From Synechococcus sp. KORDI-52 (GTDB lineage: Bacteria; Cyanobacteriota; Cyanobacteriia; PCC-6307; Cyanobiaceae): 64,000 nucleotides of DNA. Under the pieces are notes generated by a model. It saw only the letters and a program-made list of their open reading frames with translations, had not been told where the DNA came from and did not search any database. The stretch lies in contig NZ_CP006271.1 of NCBI RefSeq assembly GCF_000737595.1, positions 2,480,001 to 2,544,000 on the forward strand, written 5' to 3'. A program made the translations under genes and the position numbers. Of the stretch, positions 18,519 through 27,556 are shown one piece after another. Each line of letters begins with the position of its first letter. Positions within the stretch are counted from its first letter, which is position 1.

Positions 18519-19040
18519 ATGGCGATAGCTCCAGAGTCCCAAAGGCGTCGTCTTCCCGGCCTGGAGCTGCTCCAATCCGCTTCGCCACCACCGGCGGAAC
18601 CTTTGAGCAACTGCCTGAGCGCATTGCAGCGTGAGTGGCGCAGGAATGATCACCTGGCAGCGTTGTGGCAGGACTGGCCCAGGGTTGCAGGAGCACAACT
18701 GGCACCGCACTGCCGCCCCTTATCGCTGCAACGAGGTGTGCTGACCGTTGGTGCGAGCCACCCTCAATGGCGTCAGGCTCTCCTCTACAACCGACCGCAA
18801 CTGATCAGCGCCTTGCATCAGGCTGGTCACGCGGTGCGTGATTTGCGGATCCAGCAACACCACTCCCTTCAATCCCCTGCGCTGGAGAACGAAGCCAGCA
18901 TTTGGTCCAGGCATCCCAGCCGCACCGATGTGCACGGGATGGGAACCTGCCCTGACTGCGGCAGGCCGGCACCCAACGGGGAAATCAAACTCTGGGGGCA
19001 CTGCGGTTTTTGCCACCGCCAGTCTTTGTCTGCGCCCTGA
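18519..19040 (+). CDS. DciA-like (DUF721) protein with C-terminal zinc ribbon
   Basis: Residues about 25-105 match DUF721/DciA, the ancestral loader of the replicative helicase (WPRVAGAQLAPHCRPLSLQRG, then LTVGASHPQWRQAL). The 173 aa protein goes on to a four-Cys motif (CPDCGRPAP then CGFC, residues about 146-168) that looks like a zinc ribbon, which most DciA proteins lack. This suggests a cyanobacterial variant with an added metal-binding tail. It is divergent from vipp1 and convergent with the glycosyltransferase at 19052. Confidence 0.75.
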   Translation: MAIAPESQRRRLPGLELLQSASPPPAEPLSNCLSALQREWRRNDHLAALWQDWPRVAGAQLAPHCRPLSLQRGVLTVGASHPQWRQALLYNRPQLISALHQAGHAVRDLRIQQHHSLQSPALENEASIWSRHPSRTDVHGMGTCPDCGRPAPNGEIKLWGHCGFCHRQSLSAP

Positions 19041-19051
19041 CAGTGGAGAGG

Positions 19052-20881
19052 TCAGAACCTCTCCGGACGCGGCTCACGCCAATCGGCCCTGACGCCGTGG
19101 TCCTGCAGGGTGCGTGCCCGCTGCTCAAGGCGCCCGCGATCCAGACGCCACACCTCGTAGATCCCGATCTGACCCAGCAGCTCAGGCTGCAGGTCGCTCC
19201 AATGATCCCGTTCTGCCGTATCGCGATCGATCAGCACGAGCACGGTGCTGGAGGCATCCGGACGGCCGAGAGGGTATCCCCGCCAACCCTGGCGCTGTTC
19301 ATGGGACAGGCGATCTGCAATGTTGACCAATGCCCCATCGGATTGGCCTTCGTAGAGGATCACCTGCCCCGTGTAGAAGTGCAGCGAGGGCTTCATGGCA
19401 CCAACCATGACCATGGGCTCACCACTGCGCTTTTGAGTGAGCATGAGAGCTGCTGCATCCCGAACCGGGCGCTGACGTAGAAGGTCTGCAAGTTCAGCGA
19501 TGGGGATCAGAACAGTGAGGTGAAATCCCAACAAACAAGCCTGCATGGCCAGCAAGGCCTTGGCTGCGGAACGTCGCTGCAGCAGCAGCAATGTTCCCAG
19601 CGCTGCTGCTGCTGTGAACCACAAGGCAGCTCGTCCCAACAGACCACTGGCCATCAGATCCACCGACAACGTCGGCATCTCCGGATCGTCAATCAAGGGA
19701 ACCCAGAGCGATCCCAGCCACAACCCAGCAGCCAGGCAAGCCATCAGAGCCAGGCAGGCTCCCCAGGCAAGCCTTTGCCAGCGCGATGAACCCACCGTGG
19801 CCTGGGCCACCAACAGGGCAGCCGCAGGAGTGGCGGGCAACCAATAACTGGGAAGTTTGGTGGCTGCAGTGGTGAACAGCAGCAACACCGCCAACAACCA
19901 GCAAGCCGCAAATTGATGCAACGAATGTTCAGGTTCGACCCGTGATCGAGGCACCCGAAGCAATCCCAGCAGCAGGTAAGGGGTGAAGGGCAGCGCAGCC
20001 ACGAGCATCACCGGGCCGAAAAACCACCAGGGCTGCAGGTGATCGTTCACCACTGAGGTGAAGCGTTGAAAGTTGTGGTAGCCAAAAAAGCTGTCCCAGA
20101 AGGGCTGTCCTTCCACCAGCAACTCCAGGGCGTACCAGGGAAGGCTGATCAGAGCGGTGAGCAGCAACCCTGGCAGCGGACGCAGCCGCCGCCAGGGCTG
20201 AACGAGATCCCGTCGCAACGCTCCGAACATCAGCAGAGCGAGACCTGACAGCACCACAGCGACAGGACCCTTGGCCAGCACTGCGAATCCGAGAATCACC
20301 CAGGCTGGCCACCAGGCCACCTCTTGGGGGGCGGCAAAACGCCTCCACTGCAGCAACAGGCTGAGACCCAGGAGGCCAGACAGCAGGGCATCACTCACCG
20401 CGGTGCGGCTCCAGACGAGCACCAGGGGCGAGAAGGCCAACGCCAGCGGTGCAATCAGTGCCGTCAAACGCGGACGCGCATCGCCGGAGAACGGCCAGCG
20501 CAGCACGGTATCGGCGAGGCCAAGCATCAGCCCGACCGTGGCCAGGGCGGAAGGAAGCCGTGCCGCCCAACTGCCGAGAGGATCCCAAACCTCGCGTCCG
20601 GGCAAGGCATAGCCGAACCCCATCAGCCAATACACCAGGGGCGGTTTGTCGTAACGGGGCAAGCCGTTCACCCGAGGCGTCAGCCAGTCGCCGGTGTCAG
20701 CCATGGCTCGCCCGGCTGCGGCAAACAACGGCGGGGTTTCATCCACCACGCCAGTGGATCCCAGACGCCAAAACGTGATGACGAGTCCCAGGGTCAGCAC
20801 AAGCGCCAGCACCTGGCGTCGCTGGCGTCCTGAAACATTGACCGACAAGGGACCCTCAGCTCCTGGGGTTGATGCTGACAT
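19052..20881 (-). CDS. GT-C membrane glycosyltransferase (ArnT/GT39-like)
   Basis: The 609 aa integral membrane protein has an N-terminal acidic loop after the first helix (VVDETPPLFAAAGR), then YDKPPLVYWLMG, typical of the ArnT/PMT family that uses polyprenyl-phosphate sugars. About twelve hydrophobic helices follow, then a soluble C-terminal part. It probably glycosylates an envelope lipid or polysaccharide outside the plasma membrane; the donor and acceptor are unknown. It overlaps the upstream GT4 gene by 26 bases. Confidence 0.82.
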   Translation of the reverse strand: MSASTPGAEGPLSVNVSGRQRRQVLALVLTLGLVITFWRLGSTGVVDETPPLFAAAGRAMADTGDWLTPRVNGLPRYDKPPLVYWLMGFGYALPGREVWDPLGSWAARLPSALATVGLMLGLADTVLRWPFSGDARPRLTALIAPLALAFSPLVLVWSRTAVSDALLSGLLGLSLLLQWRRFAAPQEVAWWPAWVILGFAVLAKGPVAVVLSGLALLMFGALRRDLVQPWRRLRPLPGLLLTALISLPWYALELLVEGQPFWDSFFGYHNFQRFTSVVNDHLQPWWFFGPVMLVAALPFTPYLLLGLLRVPRSRVEPEHSLHQFAACWLLAVLLLFTTAATKLPSYWLPATPAAALLVAQATVGSSRWQRLAWGACLALMACLAAGLWLGSLWVPLIDDPEMPTLSVDLMASGLLGRAALWFTAAAALGTLLLLQRRSAAKALLAMQACLLGFHLTVLIPIAELADLLRQRPVRDAAALMLTQKRSGEPMVMVGAMKPSLHFYTGQVILYEGQSDGALVNIADRLSHEQRQGWRGYPLGRPDASSTVLVLIDRDTAERDHWSDLQPELLGQIGIYEVWRLDRGRLEQRARTLQDHGVRADWREPRPERF

Positions 20882-21965
20882 CCGCCATCAGTCCTGTTCG
20901 AACCCACGATTCAACACGCTGACTGAAAACCTCACAGGAGGCATGCTCCTCAGCCCAGCTGCGGCAGAGGGAGCGCTCGATGCTGCTGACGCGCCGCAGA
21001 GCCTCCGTGAGGGCGAAGACATCGTCGGGCGGCACCAACCAGCCTGTGCGACCCGCACTGATCAGCTCCCCCGGTCCACCCCGGTCGTAGGCGACCACGG
21101 GCACACCACAGGCCAGGGCCTCCACCACCACATTGCCGTAAGCCTCGTTCCACTTCGGTGTGTTGATCAGGGCGCGGCAGCACCCCAGCTCCTGCTGGAG
21201 CTCCTTGGTCGATCGAAAACCACGCCAGTCGATCGTGCCGGCAGGAACAAGCGATTCCACCAGCCGGGCGTAGGCCTCGTCTTCACGGAACCCCCAAACC
21301 AGCAGTTGCTCTCCCAAAGCAGCTGCCGCAGCTGCCGCATCCTCCAGACCCTTTTCAGGAGCGATACGGCCCGCCCAACCCAGGGGCCCATTGGTTGGTC
21401 TCTGAAAGGTGTAATTGCTCAGGTCAAATCCGTTGCCCACAACATTGGCGGGGCCCGGCAAACGGAAATCAGCCGCCTGGCGGTGGGTGTGAAAAGCAAG
21501 GCGACGTGAATCCCAGGCGGCGACGGCTTCGATCACATCGCGCATCACCGAAGCCACATCGCCCATGCTCACGAGGTGAAAGAGCCTGGCGCTGACCCGT
21601 TGCGTCAGCCATAGCGGCAGCCAGTCGTAGCCACCATTGATGACAGCGTCGGCGGTTTGGCCTGCCTCGAGGGCGATCTCCCAAAGCCCCGGCAGAAGAC
21701 CGTTGCGAGGAATCTCGACCGGAGCATGATCGGCAGCATGCTGCCAGCTCGGCTGATTCACACCCTCCACTTCCAGCAGCTCAACGCCGCTGCAGTCGGC
21801 GGGAAGCGTGGAGCCCTTGGCGGCCACAACCGTGAGCCTGTGGCCGCGCCGAACCAACCCCTGCACCAAGGATCGGAGGGTGAGCTCCACACCACCACCC
21901 TCGCCACTGCCGAGGGCACCGATGGGCGTGTTGACGATGACGAGATGAAGTGGTGAATCCGTCAT
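20856..21965 (-). CDS. Glycosyltransferase family 4
   Basis: The 369 aa protein has a GT-B fold: an N-terminal Gly-rich loop (GALGSGEGGGVELTLRSL) and a C-terminal nucleotide-sugar domain with GRIAPEKGLEDA, NEAYGNVVVEALACGVPVVA and DRGGPGELI. The E-x7-E signature of GT4 is visible. It is likely cytoplasmic and builds a surface glycan with the membrane glycosyltransferase downstream. ATG 21965 overlaps the EamA stop by four bases, so the three genes form an operon. Confidence 0.88.
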   Translation of the reverse strand: MTDSPLHLVIVNTPIGALGSGEGGGVELTLRSLVQGLVRRGHRLTVVAAKGSTLPADCSGVELLEVEGVNQPSWQHAADHAPVEIPRNGLLPGLWEIALEAGQTADAVINGGYDWLPLWLTQRVSARLFHLVSMGDVASVMRDVIEAVAAWDSRRLAFHTHRQAADFRLPGPANVVGNGFDLSNYTFQRPTNGPLGWAGRIAPEKGLEDAAAAAAALGEQLLVWGFREDEAYARLVESLVPAGTIDWRGFRSTKELQQELGCCRALINTPKWNEAYGNVVVEALACGVPVVAYDRGGPGELISAGRTGWLVPPDDVFALTEALRRVSSIERSLCRSWAEEHASCEVFSQRVESWVRTGLMADVSINPRS

Positions 21966-22903
21966 GAAGAGGCTTCCGTGATCGGCAGTGGCTCCCAGAA
22001 CCGGCGCCGTTGGCTGACGAAGATCACGGACACAAGCACCAGCACCACACCAATCCACTGGAGCAAATCCAGGCGCTCTCCCAGCAACCAACCGCCGGTG
22101 GCCAAAGCGAAGACCGGAGTCAGGAATCCCAGGCTGCTGAAACTGGTGAGATCGCGCTGATTGGCGAACCAGAAGAACAAGCCGTAGGCCAGAGCACTTC
22201 CAAGCAGGCTCACGTAGACCATCCGAGCCCAGTCCATTGCCGTCCAGGTCAGAGCAGCATCACCCCCCTGCTGGGCATGGACCAAAAGCAGGGGAAGTCC
22301 CCCCAGCACCATGTGCCAGGCCGTCACGGTGACCGGATCGCTGTGGCGTGATGCAAAGCGGATCAACACCGTCCCAGCCGCCATGGCAACGGCAGCGAGC
22401 AACATCAGACCCTCGCCGGGTTGAAACAACTGCTGCACCACCGGAGGATCAGCCAGGAACCACCAGTGCTCCAGCAGCTCTGCGGGGAGGCCGATGCAGA
22501 CGATTCCCACCAAACCAATGGCCAGCCCCATCCAGCCGATGGGATTGATCGACTCCAGAAAAAAAACACGGGCCATCAGAGCAACCAGCAGCGGCTGGCA
22601 ATCGATCAAAACAGAACCGAGACCGGCACCTGTGCCCTCCATCCCCCGCGCCAAAAGACCTTGAAACAAGGTGGCATCCACCAGAGTGAACAGAAGGAAC
22701 CACACCAGATCCCGCGAATCGATCATCAGGCCTCGGCCGGTCCGCTGGCCCCAGAGCAGAAGAGCCAAACCGGCTGGGAGCAGCCGTAACCCAGCGATCA
22801 GCCAAGGGCCGGTGCTCTCGATCAAAGGCGCCATGGCGGTCATGGCGGTTCCCCAGAGCGCGAAGGGCAGCACCATCAGGAACCAGAGTCGCAAGGACGG
22901 CAT
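21962..22903 (-). CDS. EamA-family (DMT) transporter
   Basis: The 313 aa protein has ten predicted membrane helices in two EamA repeats (LPFALWGTAMTAMAPL at the start; DLTSFSSLGFLTPVFALATGGWLLGE in the second repeat). Family members export small metabolites or amino acids; the substrate is not predictable. It is the first gene of the operon with the two glycosyltransferases, and is divergent from sppA. Confidence 0.85.
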   Translation of the reverse strand: MPSLRLWFLMVLPFALWGTAMTAMAPLIESTGPWLIAGLRLLPAGLALLLWGQRTGRGLMIDSRDLVWFLLFTLVDATLFQGLLARGMEGTGAGLGSVLIDCQPLLVALMARVFFLESINPIGWMGLAIGLVGIVCIGLPAELLEHWWFLADPPVVQQLFQPGEGLMLLAAVAMAAGTVLIRFASRHSDPVTVTAWHMVLGGLPLLLVHAQQGGDAALTWTAMDWARMVYVSLLGSALAYGLFFWFANQRDLTSFSSLGFLTPVFALATGGWLLGERLDLLQWIGVVLVLVSVIFVSQRRRFWEPLPITEASS

Positions 22904-22947
22904 GAAGGAGCGCTGGGGTGCTCTTTTTAAGATCTGGAACGGTTCTG

Positions 22948-23769
22948 ATGCGCAACATGATCTGGCCCTGGCGCCGCAAATCCCGACGACGGATGGCGCG
23001 CATCGTTGTTGAAGGCCCCATTACGGGCGCCACCAGGCAGCGGGTGTTGAAAGCTCTGCGGGAGGTAAAGCAGAGGGAATTTCCAGCGTTACTGGTGCGC
23101 ATCGACAGCCCCGGCGGCACGGTTGGAGACAGCCAGGAAATTCATGCAGCCCTGCTGCGGCTCAGGGAGCAGGGCTGTCGCGTGGTGGCCAGCTTCGGCA
23201 ATATTTCTGCCTCCGGAGGCGTCTACATCGGCGTTGCGGCAGAAAAAATTGTTGCCAATCCAGGCACGATCACCGGTTCCATCGGGGTGATCCTGCGGGG
23301 CAACGACCTCTCCAAGGTGTTCGAACGAATAGGAATTCGCTTCGACACGGTGAAAAGTGGTCCGTTCAAGGACATTCTTTCCCCTGATCGCCCGCTCAGC
23401 GATGCAGAACGCTGTCTGCTTCAGGAGCTCATCGACAGCAGCTATGGCCAGTTCGTGGGCGTTGTTGCAAAGGGACGAAACCTTGAGCTGGAGACGGTTA
23501 AGCGCTTCGCCGATGGACGGGTGTTCAGCGGCGAACAGGCCCAGGCCCTGGGTTTGGTGGATGAACTCGGCGACGAAGACCATGCCCGCCGCCTCGCGGC
23601 CCAGCTGGCCGATCTCGATCAGGACGACATCCGTCCGGTCACCCTGGGCAAGCAACGGCGAAAGCTGAGCGGCCTGCTGCCGGGATCCCAGATCCTGCAT
23701 CAACTGCAGCGGCGCCTGTCGATCGAGTTGATGGGCAGCGGTCAGGTGCTCTGGCTGTACCGCCCATGA
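22948..23769 (+). CDS. sppA: Signal peptide peptidase SppA (short form)
   Basis: The 273 aa serine protease of family S49 has RIDSPGGTVGDSQEI, the nucleophile Ser in NISASGGVYI and the Lys of the catalytic dyad region (FDTVKSGPFKDI). It is the short, single-domain form. SppA removes remnant signal peptides in the membrane; cyanobacterial homologs are also linked to light acclimation. ATG 22948 follows a GC-rich leader; an upstream start at 22918 and ATG 22957 are alternatives. Its stop overlaps the aroH start (ATGA). Confidence 0.9.
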   Translation: MRNMIWPWRRKSRRRMARIVVEGPITGATRQRVLKALREVKQREFPALLVRIDSPGGTVGDSQEIHAALLRLREQGCRVVASFGNISASGGVYIGVAAEKIVANPGTITGSIGVILRGNDLSKVFERIGIRFDTVKSGPFKDILSPDRPLSDAERCLLQELIDSSYGQFVGVVAKGRNLELETVKRFADGRVFSGEQAQALGLVDELGDEDHARRLAAQLADLDQDDIRPVTLGKQRRKLSGLLPGSQILHQLQRRLSIELMGSGQVLWLYRP

Positions 23770-24149
23770 CCAGCTCACCCCTCGTCCTGAGAGGCCTGCG
23801 TGGAGCCACCACCTGCATGGACAACAGCATGGAGGCCATCGAGGAGGCGGTCAGTTCCCTGATGGACGCTCTGATGGATCGCAACCATCTGACCCCCGAC
23901 CAACTGGTGTCAGTGACCTTCTCGGTCACGACCGATCTCGACGCCTGCTTTCCGGCCGCCATCGCACGGCGGCGACCCGGCTGGGACGCGGTTGCCCTTC
24001 TGGACTGCCAGCAAATGGCCGTCCAGGGAGATCTTCCCCGCTGCATCCGGGTTCTGGCCCACGCCTGGATTCCTGGGGATCAGACGCCCGTGCATCCCTA
24101 CCAAGGGGAGGCGCAGCGACTGCGACCAGACCGATCTGGTCACAACTGA
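23766..24149 (+). CDS. aroH: Chorismate mutase, AroH type
   Basis: The 127 aa protein is the monofunctional AroH-type enzyme that turns chorismate into prephenate for Phe and Tyr synthesis. The family N-terminus LRGLRGATT, the segment DLDACFPA and the C-terminal block (CIRVLAHAWIP) are present. ATG 23766 overlaps the sppA stop codon, so the two are co-translated, although no functional link is apparent. Confidence 0.9.
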   Translation: MTSSPLVLRGLRGATTCMDNSMEAIEEAVSSLMDALMDRNHLTPDQLVSVTFSVTTDLDACFPAAIARRRPGWDAVALLDCQQMAVQGDLPRCIRVLAHAWIPGDQTPVHPYQGEAQRLRPDRSGHN

Positions 24150-24224
24150 CAGATCAGCCTCCGGCCCCTGAGATCACCGACCTGCGATTGGACTCAGGAG
24201 AATCTCCACATCAAGACGCTTCCT

Positions 24225-24800
24225 ATGGCCCGTTCCACCACCAGACGCTTGCTTGCTGGAGCCGGCACAGCGGCGGCTCTGCTGATTGGCTCAACCCTCA
24301 CCGGACTGCACGACCAGAGTGCCCGCGCACAAGGCACACCGGGGCTGGTGGAATTCCGCTGGGACACGGATCGCGATTACCGCAAGCTGTACTACTACCA
24401 GACCTCAAACCTCGAAAACGACCGATCGGAGTGGTTCCTGACCTTGCGCGAAAAAGACCGCAAGACAGCGATCCTGAAACTAACGGTCACCGTGCCGGAC
24501 TACTTCGACTCCCAGCTCAAACCCCAGCGCATGCGCCTCTGCCGCACAACCGCCGGTGGAATGCTGAGCCGGAGCAAGTGCCTTGAAGAGATCCCTGCCG
24601 TCATCGAAGTCAACGAAGATCAGACAGAGATCGTGGTCTTCCCCGACACTCCGCTGCCCGCAGATGGCGATTACTCGCTCTCGATCAAGTTGTTCAATCC
24701 TCAGGGGAAGCGCATGTATCAGTTCAACGCCTTGGTGCAGGCCCCCGGAGATGTGCCGATGTCCGGCTACCGCGGCAGCTGGCTGATCGACGTGGACTGA
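24225..24800 (+). CDS. Secreted DUF2808 protein
   Basis: The 191 aa protein has a signal peptide (Arg-rich start, cleavage probably after SARA near residue 35) and a DUF2808 domain: FRWDTDRDYRKLYYYQ, LTVTVPDYFDSQLKP, RMRLCR and the C-terminal GSWLIDVD. The family is almost confined to cyanobacteria; its role is unknown, and an envelope location is inferred. It sits 46 bases before rpmH. Confidence 0.85.
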   Translation: MARSTTRRLLAGAGTAAALLIGSTLTGLHDQSARAQGTPGLVEFRWDTDRDYRKLYYYQTSNLENDRSEWFLTLREKDRKTAILKLTVTVPDYFDSQLKPQRMRLCRTTAGGMLSRSKCLEEIPAVIEVNEDQTEIVVFPDTPLPADGDYSLSIKLFNPQGKRMYQFNALVQAPGDVPMSGYRGSWLIDVD

Positions 24801-24846
24801 CTGATAAAATCCCAAATTCAGATCGGCCGGTAGCCAGGAGACGTTC

Positions 24847-24984
24847 ATGACCAAGCGCACCCTCGGAGGAACAAACCGCAAGAGGAAGCGCGTCTCGGGT
24901 TTCCGTGTACGGATGCGTTCCCACACCGGCCGTCGCGTGATCCGCACACGACGCAAGCGCGGTCGCGCCCGCCTCGCAGCCTGA
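24847..24984 (+). CDS. rpmH: 50S ribosomal protein L34
   Basis: This 45-codon gene encodes the basic L34 protein, starting [15 protein letters not shown], with the family core [16 protein letters not shown] and an Arg/Lys-rich end. It is followed by rnpA as in most bacteria. The stop codon TGA (24982-24984) forms the first bases of a perfect 18-bp hairpin described separately. Confidence 0.97.
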
Positions 24985-25021
24985 TGGACGGGATGAATCC
25001 TCTGGATTCATCCCGTCCATC
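24983..25021 (+). terminator. Perfect 18-bp stem hairpin between rpmH and rnpA
   Basis: Bases 24983-25000 (GATGGACGGGATGAATCC) are the exact reverse complement of 25004-25021, with a three-base loop TCT. The stem begins inside the rpmH stop codon. No T-run follows (AGGCTCTTCAGAC), so it is not a standard intrinsic terminator; it may act as an attenuator, a processing site or an mRNA 3'-end stabiliser that sets the L34 to RnpA ratio. Confidence 0.75.
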
Positions 25022-25045
25022 AGGCTCTTCAGACACGATCGGTTG

Positions 25046-25432
25046 ATGGTCCTACCCGCCTCCATGCGATTGCGCGGGCATCGATGCTTCAGCCGTTTGC
25101 ACCGATCCTCCAAGCGCCAGCACGGAACCTTGATGGTTCTGCGCATTGCAGCTGGTGACTCCAATTTGCTTCGCCGGGAGTTGCGGGGCATGGAGCAAAC
25201 GACATGCCGCTGCGCTCTGGTGATCAGCAACAAGGTGAGCAAGCGTTCCGTCAAGCGGAACCGGCTCAGGCGGCTTCTGCATGACCACCTGCGTCGACGT
25301 TTTGAGCTGCGCAATGACCTGGCGGGTCGGTGGTTGTTGATTAGTCTTCGCCCGGAAGCCGCGGAAGCCGAATCAGCACAGTTGCTCGAAGAATGCGACA
25401 GTCTTCTGAGAAGCGCCGGACTGGATCCATGA
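25046..25432 (+). CDS. rnpA: Ribonuclease P protein component
   Basis: RnpA is the protein cofactor of RNase P, which matures tRNA 5' ends. The 128 aa basic protein has the family signature SKRSVKRNRLRRLLHD (the RNR region) and an N-terminal LRGHRCFSRLHR block. ATG 25046 is used; a TTG precedes it. The stop overlaps the next gene's ATG by four bases. Confidence 0.93.
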   Translation: MVLPASMRLRGHRCFSRLHRSSKRQHGTLMVLRIAAGDSNLLRRELRGMEQTTCRCALVISNKVSKRSVKRNRLRRLLHDHLRRRFELRNDLAGRWLLISLRPEAAEAESAQLLEECDSLLRSAGLDP

Positions 25433-25836
25433 CCAGCATTCAGGAAGATGTCCACTACGACGGTGGACCAGCCCGTGGGGATCTGATTTTCAACATCCTG
25501 GTTGGCTTCACACTGATCGGCCTTCCCTTCACCATCGGGGCCGTTGTTCGGGCCCTTTGGCTGCGCTTCCGCATCACCAGTCGCCGCATCTCTGTGACAG
25601 GGGGCTGGATGGGCAAAGACAAAACCCAGGTGGTGTATTCGCAGATCAGCGAGGTACGCACCGTGCCCCGTGGCTTCGGTGCCTGGGGAGACATGGTGTT
25701 GGTGCTCAAGGATGGAGCCAGGCTCGAACTGCGCTCGATGCCTCGATTCCGGGAGGTGGAGGCCTACATCCTCGAACGCATCAGCAGCCGAGCGGCCAAA
25801 GCCCAGGAGAAAACCACTGAAGGTTTCGCCGCCTGA
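25429..25836 (+). CDS. Bacterial PH-domain (bPH2) membrane protein
   Basis: The 135 aa protein has one or two membrane segments ([22 protein letters not shown], written here only as the region at residues 19-40) and then a PH-like domain: [41 protein letters not shown]. It lies between rnpA and yidC, an arrangement typical of cyanobacteria, and overlaps the rnpA stop. The function is unknown; a membrane-biogenesis link is suggested only by the neighbourhood. Confidence 0.8.
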   Translation: MTSIQEDVHYDGGPARGDLIFNILVGFTLIGLPFTIGAVVRALWLRFRITSRRISVTGGWMGKDKTQVVYSQISEVRTVPRGFGAWGDMVLVLKDGARLELRSMPRFREVEAYILERISSRAAKAQEKTTEGFAA

Positions 25837-25892
25837 GTGCAGCTGTTCATGCACACTGGCCTCACAACGTCCCGCCCCCCCGTTTCTTCAAC

Positions 25893-27023
25893 GTGATCGG
25901 ATACATCTCCGACAACCTGCTGATTCCAATCCTGGACTTCTTCTATGGATTGGTTCCCAGCTATGGCCTGGCCATCGTCGCCCTCACCCTCGTCATCCGG
26001 ATCGCGCTCTACCCCTTGAGCGCAGGTTCAATTCGCAGCGCACGGCGCATGCGCATTGCTCAACCGGTGATTCAGAAACGCCAGGCTGAGATCAAAAGCC
26101 GGTACGCCAACAATCCTCAGAAGCAGCAGGAGGAGCTGGGCAATGTGATGAAGGAATTCGGCAGTCCCTTGGCGGGGTGCCTGCCGCTGCTGGTGCAGAT
26201 GCCGATCCTCTTTGCTTTGTTTGCGACCCTGCGGGGGTCACCGTTCGCTGACGTCCCTTACACCTTGAACATGAAGGTGTTGCCGGCGGACCAGATCGCC
26301 GCCGTTGAACCCAAGCCGTTCAACAGTGCCAGCCATTCCATCTTCATCGGTGAAACCGACCATGTGCCGGTGATCGCCAGCCTGCCGCGGGGCACCAAGA
26401 TCGGCGTTGGCGACAGCGCCACAGTGAACCTTCACACGAAGGACGGCCGCGCTTTCAGCAACGTTCTCACGGATGTTGACAACCCTGGACGCTTTACCCC
26501 CACATGGGCGGTGACCAAAGGCGATGACATCGTCAGCGTCAGTGAGAACGGCACGATCACGGCCCTCGCCGCCGGTGATGCCACTGTTGAAGCCAAGATC
26601 CCTGGCCTGGCAGCCCGCAGTGGCTTCCTGTTCATCAAAGCCCTGGGCCAGGTTGGCTTCTACGCCGACGGTGCCATCAACTGGGACATCGCCATTCTCG
26701 TTGCCGGCTTCGGCATCACCTTGTTCATCTCCCAACTGCTGTCGGGCATGGGCATGCCTGCCAACCCTCAGCAGTCCACGGCCAACAAAATCACTCCGGT
26801 GATGATCACCGGGATGTTTCTGTTCTTCCCCCTACCGGCCGGCGTTCTGCTCTACATGCTGATCGCCAACATCTTCCAAGGTCTGCAGACCTTCATCCTC
26901 ACCAAAGAGGCACTGCCCGACAACCTCCAGAAAATTCTGGACCAGCAAATGGCCCAGAAAACGGTGACGGTTTCCGCCAGCTCAGGAGGCTCACGCCTGC
27001 CCTTTGAACCCAAGAGCAAGTGA
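25893..27023 (+). CDS. yidC: Membrane protein insertase YidC/Oxa1/Alb3 with Ig-like insert
   Basis: YidC inserts proteins into plasma and thylakoid membranes. The 376 aa protein has the first helix ([19 protein letters not shown]), the cytoplasmic coiled region ([21 protein letters not shown]) and [18 protein letters not shown]; the C-terminal helices include [20 protein letters not shown]. Between them, residues about 110-250 form a long hydrophilic loop that includes a segment resembling a bacterial Ig-like (BIG2) domain ([20 protein letters not shown]). The start is GTG 25893. The stop overlaps the next start (GTGA). Confidence 0.93.
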   Translation: MIGYISDNLLIPILDFFYGLVPSYGLAIVALTLVIRIALYPLSAGSIRSARRMRIAQPVIQKRQAEIKSRYANNPQKQQEELGNVMKEFGSPLAGCLPLLVQMPILFALFATLRGSPFADVPYTLNMKVLPADQIAAVEPKPFNSASHSIFIGETDHVPVIASLPRGTKIGVGDSATVNLHTKDGRAFSNVLTDVDNPGRFTPTWAVTKGDDIVSVSENGTITALAAGDATVEAKIPGLAARSGFLFIKALGQVGFYADGAINWDIAILVAGFGITLFISQLLSGMGMPANPQQSTANKITPVMITGMFLFFPLPAGVLLYMLIANIFQGLQTFILTKEALPDNLQKILDQQMAQKTVTVSASSGGSRLPFEPKSK

Positions 27024-27556
27024 TCGAGGCACTGGAGCCTGTTCCCCTCCAGGAGCTCCGTGCCCTCGGCACCGCGAAAGTCTGGGACGTTGAGGGTGAG
27101 CTCGATGAGCTCCCCTCGCTTACACCGGTGCGAGGCCATGTGTCTGCAGAGCACCGCGGCAACGTCCTGGCGGTTCAAGGGAAACTCAACACGATCGTGA
27201 CGCTCTGCTGCGATCGCTGCCTGAACCAGTTCAATCAGAAGCTCAGCTGCACGCCTGCGGAACTGATCTGGCTGGGAGACAAGCAACCCACGGCCGACGA
27301 ACTGGAGCTTTCCGGAGAGGTGGCCGAAATGGAAGGTCTGGTGGATGTTCTCGACCCACGCGGTCAGTTTGACCCCCAGCAATGGGCCTTCGAACAACTC
27401 AACCTGCTGTTGCCCGTCGTCAACCACTGCGGTGACCACTGTCCAGGCCCACCTGGCCTGAATCAGCACCCCGTGATCCCAGACGCCAAGACCGAGGAGG
27501 TGGATCCCCGCTGGCAGGCCTTACAACAGCTCCAGCAGCAGATGGACCAGCCATGA
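27020..27556 (+). CDS. YceD/DUF177 family protein
   Basis: The 178 aa protein matches the YceD family, whose plant and bacterial members affect 23S rRNA and L32 accumulation. The conserved Cys pair (CCDRC, residues about 57-61) and the later CGDHCPG (about 136-142) are visible. The GTG start is inside the yidC stop (GTGA), and the stop overlaps the ycf46 start by four bases. A role in ribosome assembly fits the neighbouring translation genes but is inference. Confidence 0.82.
   Translation: MIEALEPVPLQELRALGTAKVWDVEGELDELPSLTPVRGHVSAEHRGNVLAVQGKLNTIVTLCCDRCLNQFNQKLSCTPAELIWLGDKQPTADELELSGEVAEMEGLVDVLDPRGQFDPQQWAFEQLNLLLPVVNHCGDHCPGPPGLNQHPVIPDAKTEEVDPRWQALQQLQQQMDQP

Noticed and set aside
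24724-25854. Minus-strand frame of 376 codons over rpmH/rnpA/PH gene
   Set aside because: It is antisense to three well-supported genes and has no family-like segments.
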